Source of the DNA: Aciditerrimonas ferrireducens | GTDB taxonomy: Bacteria > Actinomycetota > Acidimicrobiia > Acidimicrobiales > UBA8190 | Assembly: GCF_023130475.1 (NCBI RefSeq) | Contig: NZ_JAKHEX010000009.1 | Span: 6,101 to 70,100, forward strand | DNA length: 64,000 bases | Reading direction: 5' to 3' | The notes under the pieces: model-generated | Told to the model about the DNA's origin: nothing | Database searches by the model: none | What the model saw: the letters and a program-made list of their open reading frames with translations, nothing else | Position numbers and translations under genes: made by a program | Shown: positions 50,737 to 58,685 of the stretch, piece by piece | Layout of the letters: every line of letters begins with the position of its first letter | How positions within the stretch are numbered: the first letter of the stretch is position 1

Positions 50737-51855
50737 TCACAGGGTAATGCCCAGGAGTGCGGCCCCGTCGAGGACGCCCCGGCCGGCTCGGGCCAGCTCG
50801 TCGAGGGCGGCGAGGGCGCCGGGGCAGTCGAGGTCGCGGTCGAGGTGGGACCGCACGGCAGCGAGGGCGCCGTCGTCGCCGTGGCGGGGGGCTTGGCGCC
50901 AACGAGCCAGCCGGTCTCGGGCCTGGAGGAGGTCCTCGGGCCGCCAGTCCCAGTCCTCCCGGTAGTGGTGGGCGAGCAGCGCGAGGCGGACGGCTGCCGG
51001 CTCGGCCTCCTTGAGGAGGTCGTCGGCGAAGACCAGGTTGCCGAGGGACTTCGACATCTTGACCCCGTCGAGGCGGACCATGCCGACGTGGAGCCAGTGG
51101 CGCACGAAGGTCCGACCGGTGACGGCCTCGGACTGGGCGACCTCGCACTCGTGGTGCGGGAAGACCAGGTCGCTCCCACCGCCGTGGAGGTCCACGGTCT
51201 CGCCGAGCTCCCGCATGGCCAGGGCCGAGCACTCGATGTGCCAGCCGGGCCGACCCGGTCCCCAGCGGGAGGACCAGGACGGCTCGCCGGGTCCGGAGGG
51301 CTGCCAGAGGACGAAGTCGAGGGGGTCGGCCTTCGCCGGGTCGTCGGGTCGTCCACCCCGTTCGGCGGCAAGGGCGAGCATCTCGTCGCGGCGCAGGCCG
51401 CTCAAGGCACCGAAGCGGGGAAAGCTGGCGACCGAGTAGTAGACGGCCCCGGCTGCCCGGTAGGCGTGGCCTTTGTCCAAGAGGGCCTGGACGAGACTGA
51501 GGACCTCGGGGATGGCCGAGGTGGCCCGGGGCTCGGCCGCCACGGGCAGGAGGCCGAGCTGGTCCATGGTGGCGTCGAAGCGGGCCATCTCCTCGGCTGC
51601 CAGGTCCAGGTAGAAGACCCCGAGCTCGCGGGCGCGCCGGAGGATGTCGTCGTCGACGTCGGTGACGTTGCGGACGAGGCGGACCTGGTGGCCGGCGTCG
51701 AGGAGCCGCCGGTGGAGCACGTCGAAGGTCAAGTAGACCTGGGCGTGGCCGAGGTGGGCGGCGTCGTAGGGGGTGATGCCGCAGGAGTAGAGGGTCACGA
51801 GTCGGCCGGGCCGGAAGGGCACGACCGCCCGTCGGGCCGTGTCGTAGAGCTCCAC
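50737..51855 (-). CDS. mshC: L-cysteine:1D-myo-inositol 2-amino-2-deoxyglucopyranoside ligase MshC
   Basis: ATP-dependent ligation of cysteine to GlcN-Ins in mycothiol synthesis. It is a 372-aa cysteinyl-tRNA synthetase paralogue. MshC rather than CysS is indicated by LYSCGITPYDAAHLGHAQVYLTFD (CysS has CGPTVYD..HIGNAR), GEPSW.S..GPGRPGWHIECSA, GGGSDLVFPHHE, HAHVGM-like HVGMVRLDGVKMSKSLGNL, and the truncated C-terminus ending LLGITL like mycobacterial MshC. GTG 51855 begins four bases after npdG. Slightly shorter than the usual 410. Confidence 0.9.
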   Translation of the reverse strand: MELYDTARRAVVPFRPGRLVTLYSCGITPYDAAHLGHAQVYLTFDVLHRRLLDAGHQVRLVRNVTDVDDDILRRARELGVFYLDLAAEEMARFDATMDQLGLLPVAAEPRATSAIPEVLSLVQALLDKGHAYRAAGAVYYSVASFPRFGALSGLRRDEMLALAAERGGRPDDPAKADPLDFVLWQPSGPGEPSWSSRWGPGRPGWHIECSALAMRELGETVDLHGGGSDLVFPHHECEVAQSEAVTGRTFVRHWLHVGMVRLDGVKMSKSLGNLVFADDLLKEAEPAAVRLALLAHHYREDWDWRPEDLLQARDRLARWRQAPRHGDDGALAAVRSHLDRDLDCPGALAALDELARAGRGVLDGAALLGITL

Positions 51856-51859
51856 GGCT

Positions 51860-52558
51860 TCAGCCTGCCGCCGCCGCCCCGTCGCCGTGCCCGGGCACGC
51901 CGGCGAGCCGGAGGGTGGCGTGGGCACGGTGCCCCATGTTGACGGTGACGAGCACGGCGGTGAAGGCCTCGATGGCGGCTGCCTGGGCGAGGGAACCGGC
52001 CAGCAGGGGGCGAAGACCAGGGACCCGCTGGAGGAGGTCGGCAACCTGCTGGCAGGCGGGCCGGTCGTCCCCGCAGACCAGCACGTCGGCCTCGAGGGTC
52101 CGCTCGAGGTCGACCAGGACCGGGGCCGGCAGGTGGTGCCCGGCGGCCACGACCCGGGCCTCGGGCAGGGCAGCTTGGACCATGGCGGCCACCGAGCCCC
52201 GGGGCGGGACCACGGCGTGGGCCTCGCGACCGAGGCGGACCAGGGCGTTGCCGACCGAGACCACGGGCTTGCCGGCGAGCCGGTCGGCCAAGGGCGCGGC
52301 CGTGGCCACGGCAGCCTCCCAGGGGGTGGCCAGGACCACGAGGGCGGCGTCGGCTGCCTCCTCGTTCGTGACGCCCCGCAGGGCGGCCAGCCGTCCGGGC
52401 CACCGATCCTGGAGTGCCTGGCAGACCTCGGCGGCCCGCTCGGCCTGGCGAGACCCGAGGGCCACCGGCACCCCCGCCGCAGCCAGGCGCACCGCGAGGC
52501 CCTGGCCAAGCGGCCCGGTCCCTCCCACGATCCCGACGTCGATGCGTGCGTGCTCCAC
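51860..52558 (-). CDS. npdG: NADPH-dependent F420 reductase
   Basis: Transfers hydride between NADPH and coenzyme F420 (FNO family). The 232-aa product has the Rossmann loop VGIVGGTGPLGQGLAVRLAAAG (residues 8-29), LGSRQAERA, VVLATPWEAAV, VVAAGHHLPAPVL, the family motif DVLVCGDD (near 178) and GLRPLLAGSLAQAAAIEA. GTG 52558 is the natural start; the frame is open upstream only as a shadow of fabI. It starts the unit with mshC and is divergent from fabI. F420 use by the organism follows from this gene. Confidence 0.88.
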   Translation of the reverse strand: MEHARIDVGIVGGTGPLGQGLAVRLAAAGVPVALGSRQAERAAEVCQALQDRWPGRLAALRGVTNEEAADAALVVLATPWEAAVATAAPLADRLAGKPVVSVGNALVRLGREAHAVVPPRGSVAAMVQAALPEARVVAAGHHLPAPVLVDLERTLEADVLVCGDDRPACQQVADLLQRVPGLRPLLAGSLAQAAAIEAFTAVLVTVNMGHRAHATLRLAGVPGHGDGAAAAG

Positions 52559-52620
52559 CGCCGACACCCTTGCACAGAGCGAGCAGCCGACCAAAGTTCG
52601 CCCCGGGGGGCTGGCCCCGC

Positions 52621-52626
52621 TAGCGT
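52621..52626 (+). promoter_or_regulatory. -10 box of fabI
   Basis: TAGCGT, nine bases before ATG 52636; slightly longer spacing than other leaderless cases. It lies in the 77-base divergent gap with npdG. Confidence 0.45.
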
Positions 52627-52635
52627 CCCGGTCCG

Positions 52636-53409
52636 ATGGGCCTGCTCGACGGCAAGCGGATCCTGGTGACCGGTGTCCTGACGGACGCCTCCTTGGCCTT
52701 CGCCACCGCCCGACTCGCCCAGGAGGAAGGGGCTGAGGTGGTGCTGAGCAGCTTCGGCCGGGGGCTGTCCTTGACCCGACGGACGGCCCGCAAGCTGCCG
52801 GCCCCGGTCGAGGTGCTGGAGCTGGACGTCGCCGATCCGGAGCATCCGGGGCAGGCGGCCTCCTGGGTGGCCGAGCACTGGGGACGCCTGGACGGCCTGC
52901 TCCACGCCATCGGCTTCGCGCCCGAGGCCTGCCTGGGCGGGGACATCTTGCGGGCCAGCTGGCCGGAGGTGGCGGTGGCGTTGCAGGTCTCGACCTATTC
53001 CCTGGCGTCCCTCGCCCGGGCCTTCGTCCCTCTGTTCGAGGCGGCGGGGGGCGGCAGCATCGTGGGCCTGGACTTCGACGCCCAGGTGGCCTGGCCGCTC
53101 TACGACTGGATGGGGGTGGCGAAGGCCGGCCTCGAGTCCTTGGCCCGCTACCTGGCCCGGGACCTGGGCCCCCGGGGGGTGCGGGTGAACTTGGTGGCCG
53201 CCGGCCCGGTTCGGACCATGGCCGCGAAGTCCATTCCGGGCTTCGCCCGCTTCGAGGAGTCCTGGGGAGCCCGAGCACCGCTCGGCTGGGAGGTGACCGA
53301 CGCGGAGCCGGTCGCCCGGGCCTGCGTGGCCCTGCTCTCGGACTGGTTCCCGCGTACGACCGGCGAGATCGTCCACGTCGACGGCGGCGCGCACGCAGTG
53401 GGCGGCTAG
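52636..53409 (+). CDS. fabI: Enoyl-[acyl-carrier-protein] reductase (NADH), InhA type
   Basis: Last reductive step of FAS II elongation. The 257-aa SDR begins GLLDGKRILVTGVLTDASLAFATARLAQEEGAEVVLSSFGR, parallel to InhA, with LDGLLHAIGFAPE, GGSIVGLDFDAQVAWPLYDWMGVAKAGLES (catalytic Y156 and K163 positions), RVNLVAAGPVRTMAA, WGARAPLGW and TTGEIVHVDGGAH. It is not in an operon with fabG, unlike mycobacterial inhA. Convergent with the sigma factor gene. Confidence 0.92.
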   Translation: MGLLDGKRILVTGVLTDASLAFATARLAQEEGAEVVLSSFGRGLSLTRRTARKLPAPVEVLELDVADPEHPGQAASWVAEHWGRLDGLLHAIGFAPEACLGGDILRASWPEVAVALQVSTYSLASLARAFVPLFEAAGGGSIVGLDFDAQVAWPLYDWMGVAKAGLESLARYLARDLGPRGVRVNLVAAGPVRTMAAKSIPGFARFEESWGARAPLGWEVTDAEPVARACVALLSDWFPRTTGEIVHVDGGAHAVGG

Positions 53410-53413
53410 CCAG

Positions 53414-53430
53414 CGCGGCGAAGCGCCGCG
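53414..53430. terminator. Hairpin between fabI and sigma factor genes
   Basis: A perfect 7-base stem (CGCGGCG and CGCCGCG) with an AAG loop begins five bases after the fabI stop. It lies between convergent genes, so it could serve both. No T-tract. Confidence 0.4.
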
Positions 53431-53484
53431 GCGCAGGCCCACCGGCCGGGGCCGACCGGAGGCCGGGGGCCGACCGGAGGGAAC

Positions 53485-54798
53485 TCAGCTGCCGCCGAGG
53501 ACAGCCCCGAGGGAGCTGCTGGGCACCGAGCTGGCGGTGGCGGGCTGGGGCGCTGTCGACGGGTCCTGCGAGCCGCCAGCGAGGAGGTCGCCGAGGGCGT
53601 GGACCACGCCCCCGGTCAGACCGGTCGTGGCGGTGTGCGCAGCCCCGAGCGTGCCGGCCAGGGCGCCGAGCACGGTCGACGAGGCTGCGCCGGTCGGCGT
53701 GGGGCTGGAGGTTGTCGGAGCGCCCGAGGTCGGGGCGGATCGAGCGAGCAGGGCGGTACCCGGCCCGAACAGACCGGGCAGGAGCTCGCTGGACGACACG
53801 CGGGCACCACCGTTCGGGATGCTGGCACCGCCGCTCGGGGTGCCGGCGTCGGCGGCGACGGGGGTGCCGTGGGGTGCCGCCGAGGTGGGCAGCGGTTGGC
53901 TGCCAGCGGCGTGGGTGCCAGCGACCCCAGGGGCGGGGCGGGGAGGGGCTGGCGCGGCCGCCTGGACCCGGGGACGGGCCGGCGTGGGGCTGGCCGGCCC
54001 GAGGAGGGTGCCGGCCGCCACCCCTGCCCCGAGGACCGCGAGGGCGACGGTGCCCTTGACCAGCCCGCTGGCTGCCGGTGCCGACGACAGGGAACTGGTC
54101 AGGGCTTGCTGGGCACCGAAGAGGCGACGGCGGAGGCCGAGCAGGCCGCCGAGCACCGCCAGGGCGCTGGCCCGGGTGCCGTCCTGGGCAGCGAGGACGA
54201 GCTTGCGGAGGGTGCGCCGGGCGCGGAACAACGCGGTCTCGACCGTGCTGACGGGGACACCCTCGGCGGCGGCGATCTCCTGGTAGGACCAGCCGAGTTC
54301 TTCCCGAGCGAGGAGCAGGCGCCGGTGCCGGCCCGAGAGGCGACGCAGGGCATCGGCGACGACCTCTCGGTCGCTGGCCGCGACCACCCGGTCCTCTCCC
54401 GTGTCCTCGTCGCTGACCAGCCGGCTGACCGCCAGCTCGGCCACCGGGGCCACCCGGCGGCGGCGGGTCTCCTCGTCAATGCAGAGGTGCGCGGCGATGA
54501 CCGAGAGCCAGGGGTAGAAGCGGCGCTCGCCGCCGAAGCTCGGCAGGGCCCGCCAGGCCCGCGCGAAGGCCTCCTGGACCACCTCCTCGGCGAGGTCCCG
54601 GTCCCGGAGCCGCCGGGCACAGACCCGGAGGAGCCGGTCGTGGTAGGTCTCGTAGAGCTCGGCGAAGGCTGCCGGGTCGCCGGCCTGGGCCCGGGCGACC
54701 AGCTCGGCGTCCCTGGCGAGGTCGACGTCGCCGGATCGGCGCCCCGGGGGGCCGCTGCGCACGGCCGGTCCCGCCCCCCGATCGACGATGGTGGTCAT
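53485..54798 (-). CDS. ECF sigma factor with C-terminal membrane helix and long Ala/Pro/Thr tail
   Basis: The 437-aa product has sigma region 2 (DPAAFAELYETYHDRLLRVCARRLRDRDLAEEVVQEAFARAWRAL, about residues 38-84) and region 4 (ALRRLSGRHRRLLLAREELGWSYQEIAAAEGVPVSTVETALFRARRTLRKLV, about 148-200). A linker leads to one hydrophobic helix, VKGTVALAVLGAGVAAGTLLGP (about 246-268), then about 165 residues rich in Ala, Pro, Ser, Thr and Gly. No anti-sigma gene is adjacent. A GATAAT -10 box and AGGAG lie upstream. C-terminally extended ECF groups are known in actinobacteria; which group this is cannot be told here. Confidence 0.85.
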   Translation of the reverse strand: MTTIVDRGAGPAVRSGPPGRRSGDVDLARDAELVARAQAGDPAAFAELYETYHDRLLRVCARRLRDRDLAEEVVQEAFARAWRALPSFGGERRFYPWLSVIAAHLCIDEETRRRRVAPVAELAVSRLVSDEDTGEDRVVAASDREVVADALRRLSGRHRRLLLAREELGWSYQEIAAAEGVPVSTVETALFRARRTLRKLVLAAQDGTRASALAVLGGLLGLRRRLFGAQQALTSSLSSAPAASGLVKGTVALAVLGAGVAAGTLLGPASPTPARPRVQAAAPAPPRPAPGVAGTHAAGSQPLPTSAAPHGTPVAADAGTPSGGASIPNGGARVSSSELLPGLFGPGTALLARSAPTSGAPTTSSPTPTGAASSTVLGALAGTLGAAHTATTGLTGGVVHALGDLLAGGSQDPSTAPQPATASSVPSSSLGAVLGGS

Positions 54799-54834
54799 CG
54801 TGGCCTGGCCCTCCTGCCAGTGCGCCCGCGAGCA

Positions 54835-54840
54835 ATTATC
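54835..54840 (-). promoter_or_regulatory. -10 box of ECF sigma gene
   Basis: GATAAT on the minus strand overlapping the last codons of nusB, giving a leader of about 30 bases with AGGAG before ATG 54798. It would let the sigma gene be expressed apart from the aro-efp-nusB operon. Confidence 0.4.
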
Positions 54841-55327
54841 CCGGGCCGCCCCCCGAGGGCCCAGTGGCCCGCTCGTCGGCCGGCTCCCCTGGGCGAGGGG
54901 GCAGCCCCGGTCGGACCTCGTCCACCATGCTAGCCAGCACCCCGTTCACGAAGCGCCCGGAGTGCTCGGTGGAGAACCGCTTCGCCAGCTCGACCGCCTC
55001 GTCGATGACGACGGCGACGGGCACTTCGGGGACCTCGAGGAGCTCGGCGACGGCCAGGCGGAGGATCGCCAGGTCCACCCGGGCCAGGCGGCCGAGCTCC
55101 CAGCCGAGGGTCGTCTGGGCGATGAGCTGGTCGATACGGTCCCCCGCAGGGGACACCCCTTTCGCCTCGGCCTCGTAGAGCAGACCGAGGACCCGTTCAC
55201 GGGCCAGGCGTCGACCGGCGGTCAGGTTCGGAGGCTCGGTCGGCGCGTGCCCCCTCGCCCGTTGGCCGGCCTCGTCCCTCTCTGGTCGCTCGGCCAGCGG
55301 CGAGGGCCCAGGCGACTCTGGGCTCAA
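54836..55327 (-). CDS. nusB: Transcription antitermination protein NusB, shortened core
   Basis: RNA-binding partner of NusE in rRNA antitermination. The 163-aa product has NLTAGRRLARERVLGLLYEAEAKGVSP, GWELGRLARVDLAILRLAVAELLEVPEVPVAVVIDEAVELAKRFSTEHSGRFVNGVLASM, which is clear NusB. Between GVSPA and RIDQLIAQ about 25-35 residues present in homologues (two helices) are absent, in frame, and the DNA there forms a hairpin at 55139-55154. N- and C-terminal Pro-rich extensions keep the total length near normal. The start is TTG 55327, overlapping the efp stop (TTGA); no better start is seen. Confidence 0.8.
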   Translation of the reverse strand: MSPESPGPSPLAERPERDEAGQRARGHAPTEPPNLTAGRRLARERVLGLLYEAEAKGVSPAGDRIDQLIAQTTLGWELGRLARVDLAILRLAVAELLEVPEVPVAVVIDEAVELAKRFSTEHSGRFVNGVLASMVDEVRPGLPPRPGEPADERATGPSGGGPG

Positions 55328-55884
55328 GCCCGGGTGATGTACTCGCCGGTCCGGGTGTCGACCTTGACCCGGTCCCCGACGTTGACGAAGAGGGGCACCT
55401 GGACGACCAGTCCGGTCTCCAGGGTGGCCGGCTTGCGGGCCCCGGAGACCCGGTCGCCTTGGACGCCGGGTTCGGTCTCGGTGACGGCGAGCTCGACGGC
55501 TGCCGGCAGGTCGACGCCGACCACCTCGCCCTGATAGAGCTGCAGGACGGTGCTGTCCCCGTCCTTGAGGAACCGGGCAGCCTCGGCCACGGCGGCCACG
55601 GGAACCGGGAGCTGCTCGAAGCTGGTGGCGTCCATGAACACCAGGCTGTCGCCCTCCCGGTAGAGGAGCTGCATCTCGCGCTTCTCGACGATGGCCTGCT
55701 CGACCCGCTCGTCGGCCCGGAAGGTCCGCTCGAGCACGGCGCCGGTGCGGACGTTCTTCAGCTTGGTCCGCACGAAGGCGCCGCCCTTGCCGGGCTTGAC
55801 GTGCTGGAACTCGACCACGGCGAAGAGGCCGTCAGGGAGGTCGAGGGTCATGCCGTTGCGGAGATCGTTCGTCGTCACAGCCAT
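55324..55884 (-). CDS. efp: Elongation factor P
   Basis: Relieves ribosome stalling at polyproline. The 186-aa product has TNDLRNGMTLDLPDGLFAVVEFQHVKPGKGGAFVRTKLKNVRTGAVLERTFRADERVE with the loop lysine near residue 32, MDATSFEQLPVP, and C-terminal ATLETGLVVQVPLFVNVGDRVKVDTRTGEYITR. No EpmA or similar modifying gene is adjacent. ATG 55884 lies 31 bases after pepQ. Proline-rich proteins are common in this window, consistent with need for EF-P. Confidence 0.97.
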   Translation of the reverse strand: MAVTTNDLRNGMTLDLPDGLFAVVEFQHVKPGKGGAFVRTKLKNVRTGAVLERTFRADERVEQAIVEKREMQLLYREGDSLVFMDATSFEQLPVPVAAVAEAARFLKDGDSTVLQLYQGEVVGVDLPAAVELAVTETEPGVQGDRVSGARKPATLETGLVVQVPLFVNVGDRVKVDTRTGEYITRA

Positions 55885-55915
55885 CGTCGAAGTCGGTCCT
55901 CGTGCCTCGGGGTCC

Positions 55916-57046
55916 TCACAGCGGGAGGACGGGTTCCTTTGGGAACCGGGTCAGGGGTCGGCAGCCGTCGTCGGTGACGACCACCGTGTCCTCCACCCGG
56001 ACCCCGCCGCGCCCGGGCAAGTAGACGCCGGGCTCGACGGTGACGACGACGCCGGGGGCGAGGATAGCAGTGGCACCGGCGGCCACGGCCGGGGCCTCGT
56101 GGACCTCGAGCCCCACCCCGTGGCCGGTGGCGTGCTCGAAGCGCTCGGCCAGCCCGGCGGCAGCGATGCGGTCCCGGCAGGCGGCGTCGACCTCCCCGGT
56201 GGCCCGGCCGGGCGCGACCGCGGCCACGCCGAGGGCCTGGGCCTCGTGGACCAGGGCCACGGCCGCCTCGAGGTCCTCCCCGACCGGCCCCAGGGTGAAG
56301 GTCCTGGTCATGTCCGACCGGTAGCCGTCGACGGTGGCCCCGAAGTCGACCACCACGGTGTCCCCGGGGGCTAGGACGCGATCCCCGGGGCGGGCGTGGG
56401 GCTTGGCCGCGTTGGGCCCGGAGGCCACGATGGTCTCGAAGGCCCGGTCCTCGGCCCCCAGGCGTCGCATGGCGTGGTCCAGGGCCTCGGCCACCTCGCG
56501 CTCCTGGTGACCAGGGGCCAGCAGGCCGAGGACCTCGGCCAGGGCCTGGTCGGCCACGTGGGCTGCGGCCTCGAGCCGGGCGAGCTCGGCCGGGTCCTTG
56601 ACGAGCCGGAGGCCCTCGACCAGGCCGGTGGTGGGCACCAGCTCGGCCTCGGGCAGGAGCTCGGCGGTCCGGCGAGCGGCCGACCAGCTGAGGTGGTCGG
56701 CCTCGAGGCCGACCCGGCGACCCGAGGCCCCGAGCAGCTCGACCAGAGCCTCCTGCTGCCCGGCCAGGCCGCTCACGCGGGGCTCGACGAGGCCCCGGAC
56801 CCCGGCCACCTGGAGCTGCTCCTCGACCTGGGTGCGGTAGCGGCCGTCGGTCAGCAGCAGCCCGTCCTCGGGCGTCAGGACCAGTCGGCCGGCCGAGCCG
56901 CTGAACCCGGTGAGGTAGCGGACGTGGACCAGGCTGGTGACCACCAGGGCGTCCAGGCCTTCCTCGGCGAGGCGCTGCCGGAGGCGAGCGAGGCGCCCCG
57001 GATGGTCGCCGGGGGGAAAGGGTCCAAGGGGTGCCTGGGTCGTCAC
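55916..57046 (-). CDS. pepQ: M24-family Xaa-Pro aminopeptidase/dipeptidase
   Basis: Pita-bread metallopeptidase releasing residues next to proline. The 376-aa product has an N-terminal creatinase-like domain (LDALVVTSLVHVRYLTGFSGSAGRLVLTPEDGLLLTDGRY) and the metal ligands in VVVDFGATVDGYRSDMTRTF (two D), GHGVGLEVHEAP (H), VVTVEPGVYLPG (E) and GGVRVEDTVVV (E). GTG 57046 overlaps the aroQ stop (GTGA). Position between aroQ and efp is the standard actinobacterial order. Confidence 0.92.
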   Translation of the reverse strand: MTTQAPLGPFPPGDHPGRLARLRQRLAEEGLDALVVTSLVHVRYLTGFSGSAGRLVLTPEDGLLLTDGRYRTQVEEQLQVAGVRGLVEPRVSGLAGQQEALVELLGASGRRVGLEADHLSWSAARRTAELLPEAELVPTTGLVEGLRLVKDPAELARLEAAAHVADQALAEVLGLLAPGHQEREVAEALDHAMRRLGAEDRAFETIVASGPNAAKPHARPGDRVLAPGDTVVVDFGATVDGYRSDMTRTFTLGPVGEDLEAAVALVHEAQALGVAAVAPGRATGEVDAACRDRIAAAGLAERFEHATGHGVGLEVHEAPAVAAGATAILAPGVVVTVEPGVYLPGRGGVRVEDTVVVTDDGCRPLTRFPKEPVLPL

Positions 57047-57519
57047 GGGCCCTCCTGTCGACGCTGGGCCAGGAGCTCGGCGACCGCCCGGACGGCCAGG
57101 CGGTAGCCCAGGCCACCGAAGCCGGCCACGAGGCCGTGGGCCACGGGCGCCACCACCGAGGTGTGCCGCCAGGGCTCCCGTGCCGCCGGGTTGGAGAGGT
57201 GGAGCTCGACGACCACCCCGTCGAAGGCCGCCAGGGCGTCGTGCAGGGCCCAGGAGTAGTGGGTGAGCGCCCCGGCGTTCACCACCAGGCCGGCTGCCCG
57301 CGTGCGGGCCCCGTGGACCGCTTCGAGGAGGGTGCCCTCGTGGTCGGTCTGCTGGTGCTCGAGCTGCAGGCCGAGGGCCTCGGCCTCGGCACGAGCCGCT
57401 GCGACGTGGTCCTCCAGGGTTGCTCGGCCGTAGACCTCGGGCTGGCGCTGACCCAGCAGGCCCAGGTTCGGCCCCGAGAGCAGCAGGACCAGCGGACGGG
57501 CCGGCGCGCACGGGCTCAC
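57043..57519 (-). CDS. aroQ: Type II 3-dehydroquinate dehydratase
   Basis: Third step of the shikimate pathway. The 158-aa product shows SGPNLGLLGQRQPEVYG with catalytic Tyr/Arg, HQQTDHEGTLLEAVH, VVNAGALTHYSWALHDAL, VVELHLSNPAAREPWRHTSVVAPVAHGLVAGFGGLGY, all type II hallmarks. GTG 57519 overlaps the aroB stop. Normal length. Confidence 0.95.
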   Translation of the reverse strand: MSPCAPARPLVLLLSGPNLGLLGQRQPEVYGRATLEDHVAAARAEAEALGLQLEHQQTDHEGTLLEAVHGARTRAAGLVVNAGALTHYSWALHDALAAFDGVVVELHLSNPAAREPWRHTSVVAPVAHGLVAGFGGLGYRLAVRAVAELLAQRRQEGP

Positions 57520-58685
57520 CCTCGACCACCTCTCAGGGACGACGGGACTTGGGCCGACGGGACTTGGGCCGACGGGACTTGGGCCGACGACATTGGGGCC
57601 GACGACGCCGGGGCCGATCGACTGGCTCCGAGCATCTCGGCGAGGACCTCCCGCACGACGTCGACGGGGACGCCTGGGACCGGCTCGACGCCACGGGGGC
57701 CGTCGAGCACGAAGGTCAGCTCGCCCCTGGCCTTCTTGTCCCGAGCCATGGCCGCCAGAAGCATCTCGGGGTCGAGGCCCGGCGGCGGCAGGCTGGGCAG
57801 GCCGAGACCCTCGACCACCGCTCGGTGCTCGGCCACCCGGTCCTCGTCGATCCGACCGAGGCGGCGGGCCAGGAGGGCGGCGAAGACCAGGCCGATGGCC
57901 ACGGCTTCCCCGTGGCGGAGGTCGAGCGAGCCCCCGGCCAGGCCAACGGCCTCGAGGGCGTGCGCCAGGGTGTGGCCGTAGTTCAGCACCATGCGCCGCC
58001 CCCCCTCCCGTTCGTCCTCGGCCACCACGGCAGCCTTCACGGCCACGCAGCGGGCCACTTGCTCCTCGAGGGGGAGGGCCGCCAGGGCCGCCGCCGCCCC
58101 GGCGCCGGGCGGTCGCCCGTCGGGGCCGGCGAGGAAGGCGTACTTGGCCATCTCGCCTCGCCCCGAGGCCCACTCCCGGGCCGGCAGGCTGGCCAGGGTC
58201 TCGGTGTCGCAGCAGACCGCCGCGGGCTGCCAGAAGGCCCCGACGAGGTTCTTGCCTTCGGGCAGGTTCACCCCGGTCTTGCCCCCGATCGCTGCGTCGA
58301 CCTGGGCGAGCAAGGTGGTGGCGACGGTGAGGTAGGGGATGCCCCGGTGGTAGCAGGCAGCGGCGAAGCCGGCCAGGTCGCTCACCACGCCCCCGCCGAC
58401 CGCCACGACGGCGTCGGCCCGGGACAGGCCGGCGGCGACGAATGCCCGACAGAGCCGCTCGACCTCGCCGAGGGTCTTGGCCGACTCCCCGTCGGGCACC
58501 TCCAGGCGGACCAGGGGCACCCCAGGGTCGACCTCGACGGGGATCCCGGCCTGGGTGACGACCGCGACCTTGCGCGCCCCGGGCGGCAGGAGGGCGGCCA
58601 GCTGGTGGCGGGCACCCGGGCCGACGAGCACCGGGTAGCGGCGCGGCCCCAACTCGACGACCAGCTCCTGCACGGCCCGGCTCAC
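57516..58685 (-). CDS. aroB: 3-dehydroquinate synthase
   Basis: Second step of the shikimate pathway, NAD- and metal-dependent. The 389-aa product has [74 protein letters not shown], the metal ligands in [12 protein letters not shown] and [11 protein letters not shown], and [15 protein letters not shown]-like [14 protein letters not shown]. The C-terminus carries repeated pentapeptides ([10 protein letters not shown], then AQVPS three times) coded by a 15-base tandem repeat. GTG 58685 overlaps the aroC stop directly, with no aroK between. Confidence 0.94.
   Translation of the reverse strand: MSRAVQELVVELGPRRYPVLVGPGARHQLAALLPPGARKVAVVTQAGIPVEVDPGVPLVRLEVPDGESAKTLGEVERLCRAFVAAGLSRADAVVAVGGGVVSDLAGFAAACYHRGIPYLTVATTLLAQVDAAIGGKTGVNLPEGKNLVGAFWQPAAVCCDTETLASLPAREWASGRGEMAKYAFLAGPDGRPPGAGAAAALAALPLEEQVARCVAVKAAVVAEDEREGGRRMVLNYGHTLAHALEAVGLAGGSLDLRHGEAVAIGLVFAALLARRLGRIDEDRVAEHRAVVEGLGLPSLPPPGLDPEMLLAAMARDKKARGELTFVLDGPRGVEPVPGVPVDVVREVLAEMLGASRSAPASSAPMSSAQVPSAQVPSAQVPSSLRGGRG
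57541..57615. repeat. 15-base tandem repeat at 3' end of aroB
   Basis: Five head-to-tail copies of GACGGGACTTGGGCC: three exact (57541-57585) and two diverged. Frame is kept, giving the AQVPS-type repeats at the AroB C-terminus, outside the enzyme core. Confidence 0.88.

Noticed and set aside
50737-51855. Cysteinyl-tRNA synthetase
   Set aside because: The CGITPYD..HLGHA motif, short C-terminus and LLGITL ending are those of MshC, not CysS.
53430-53484. Direct repeat of GCCGACCGGAGG between fabI and the sigma gene
   Set aside because: Two short GC-rich copies in a 55-base gap are likely by chance at this base composition.
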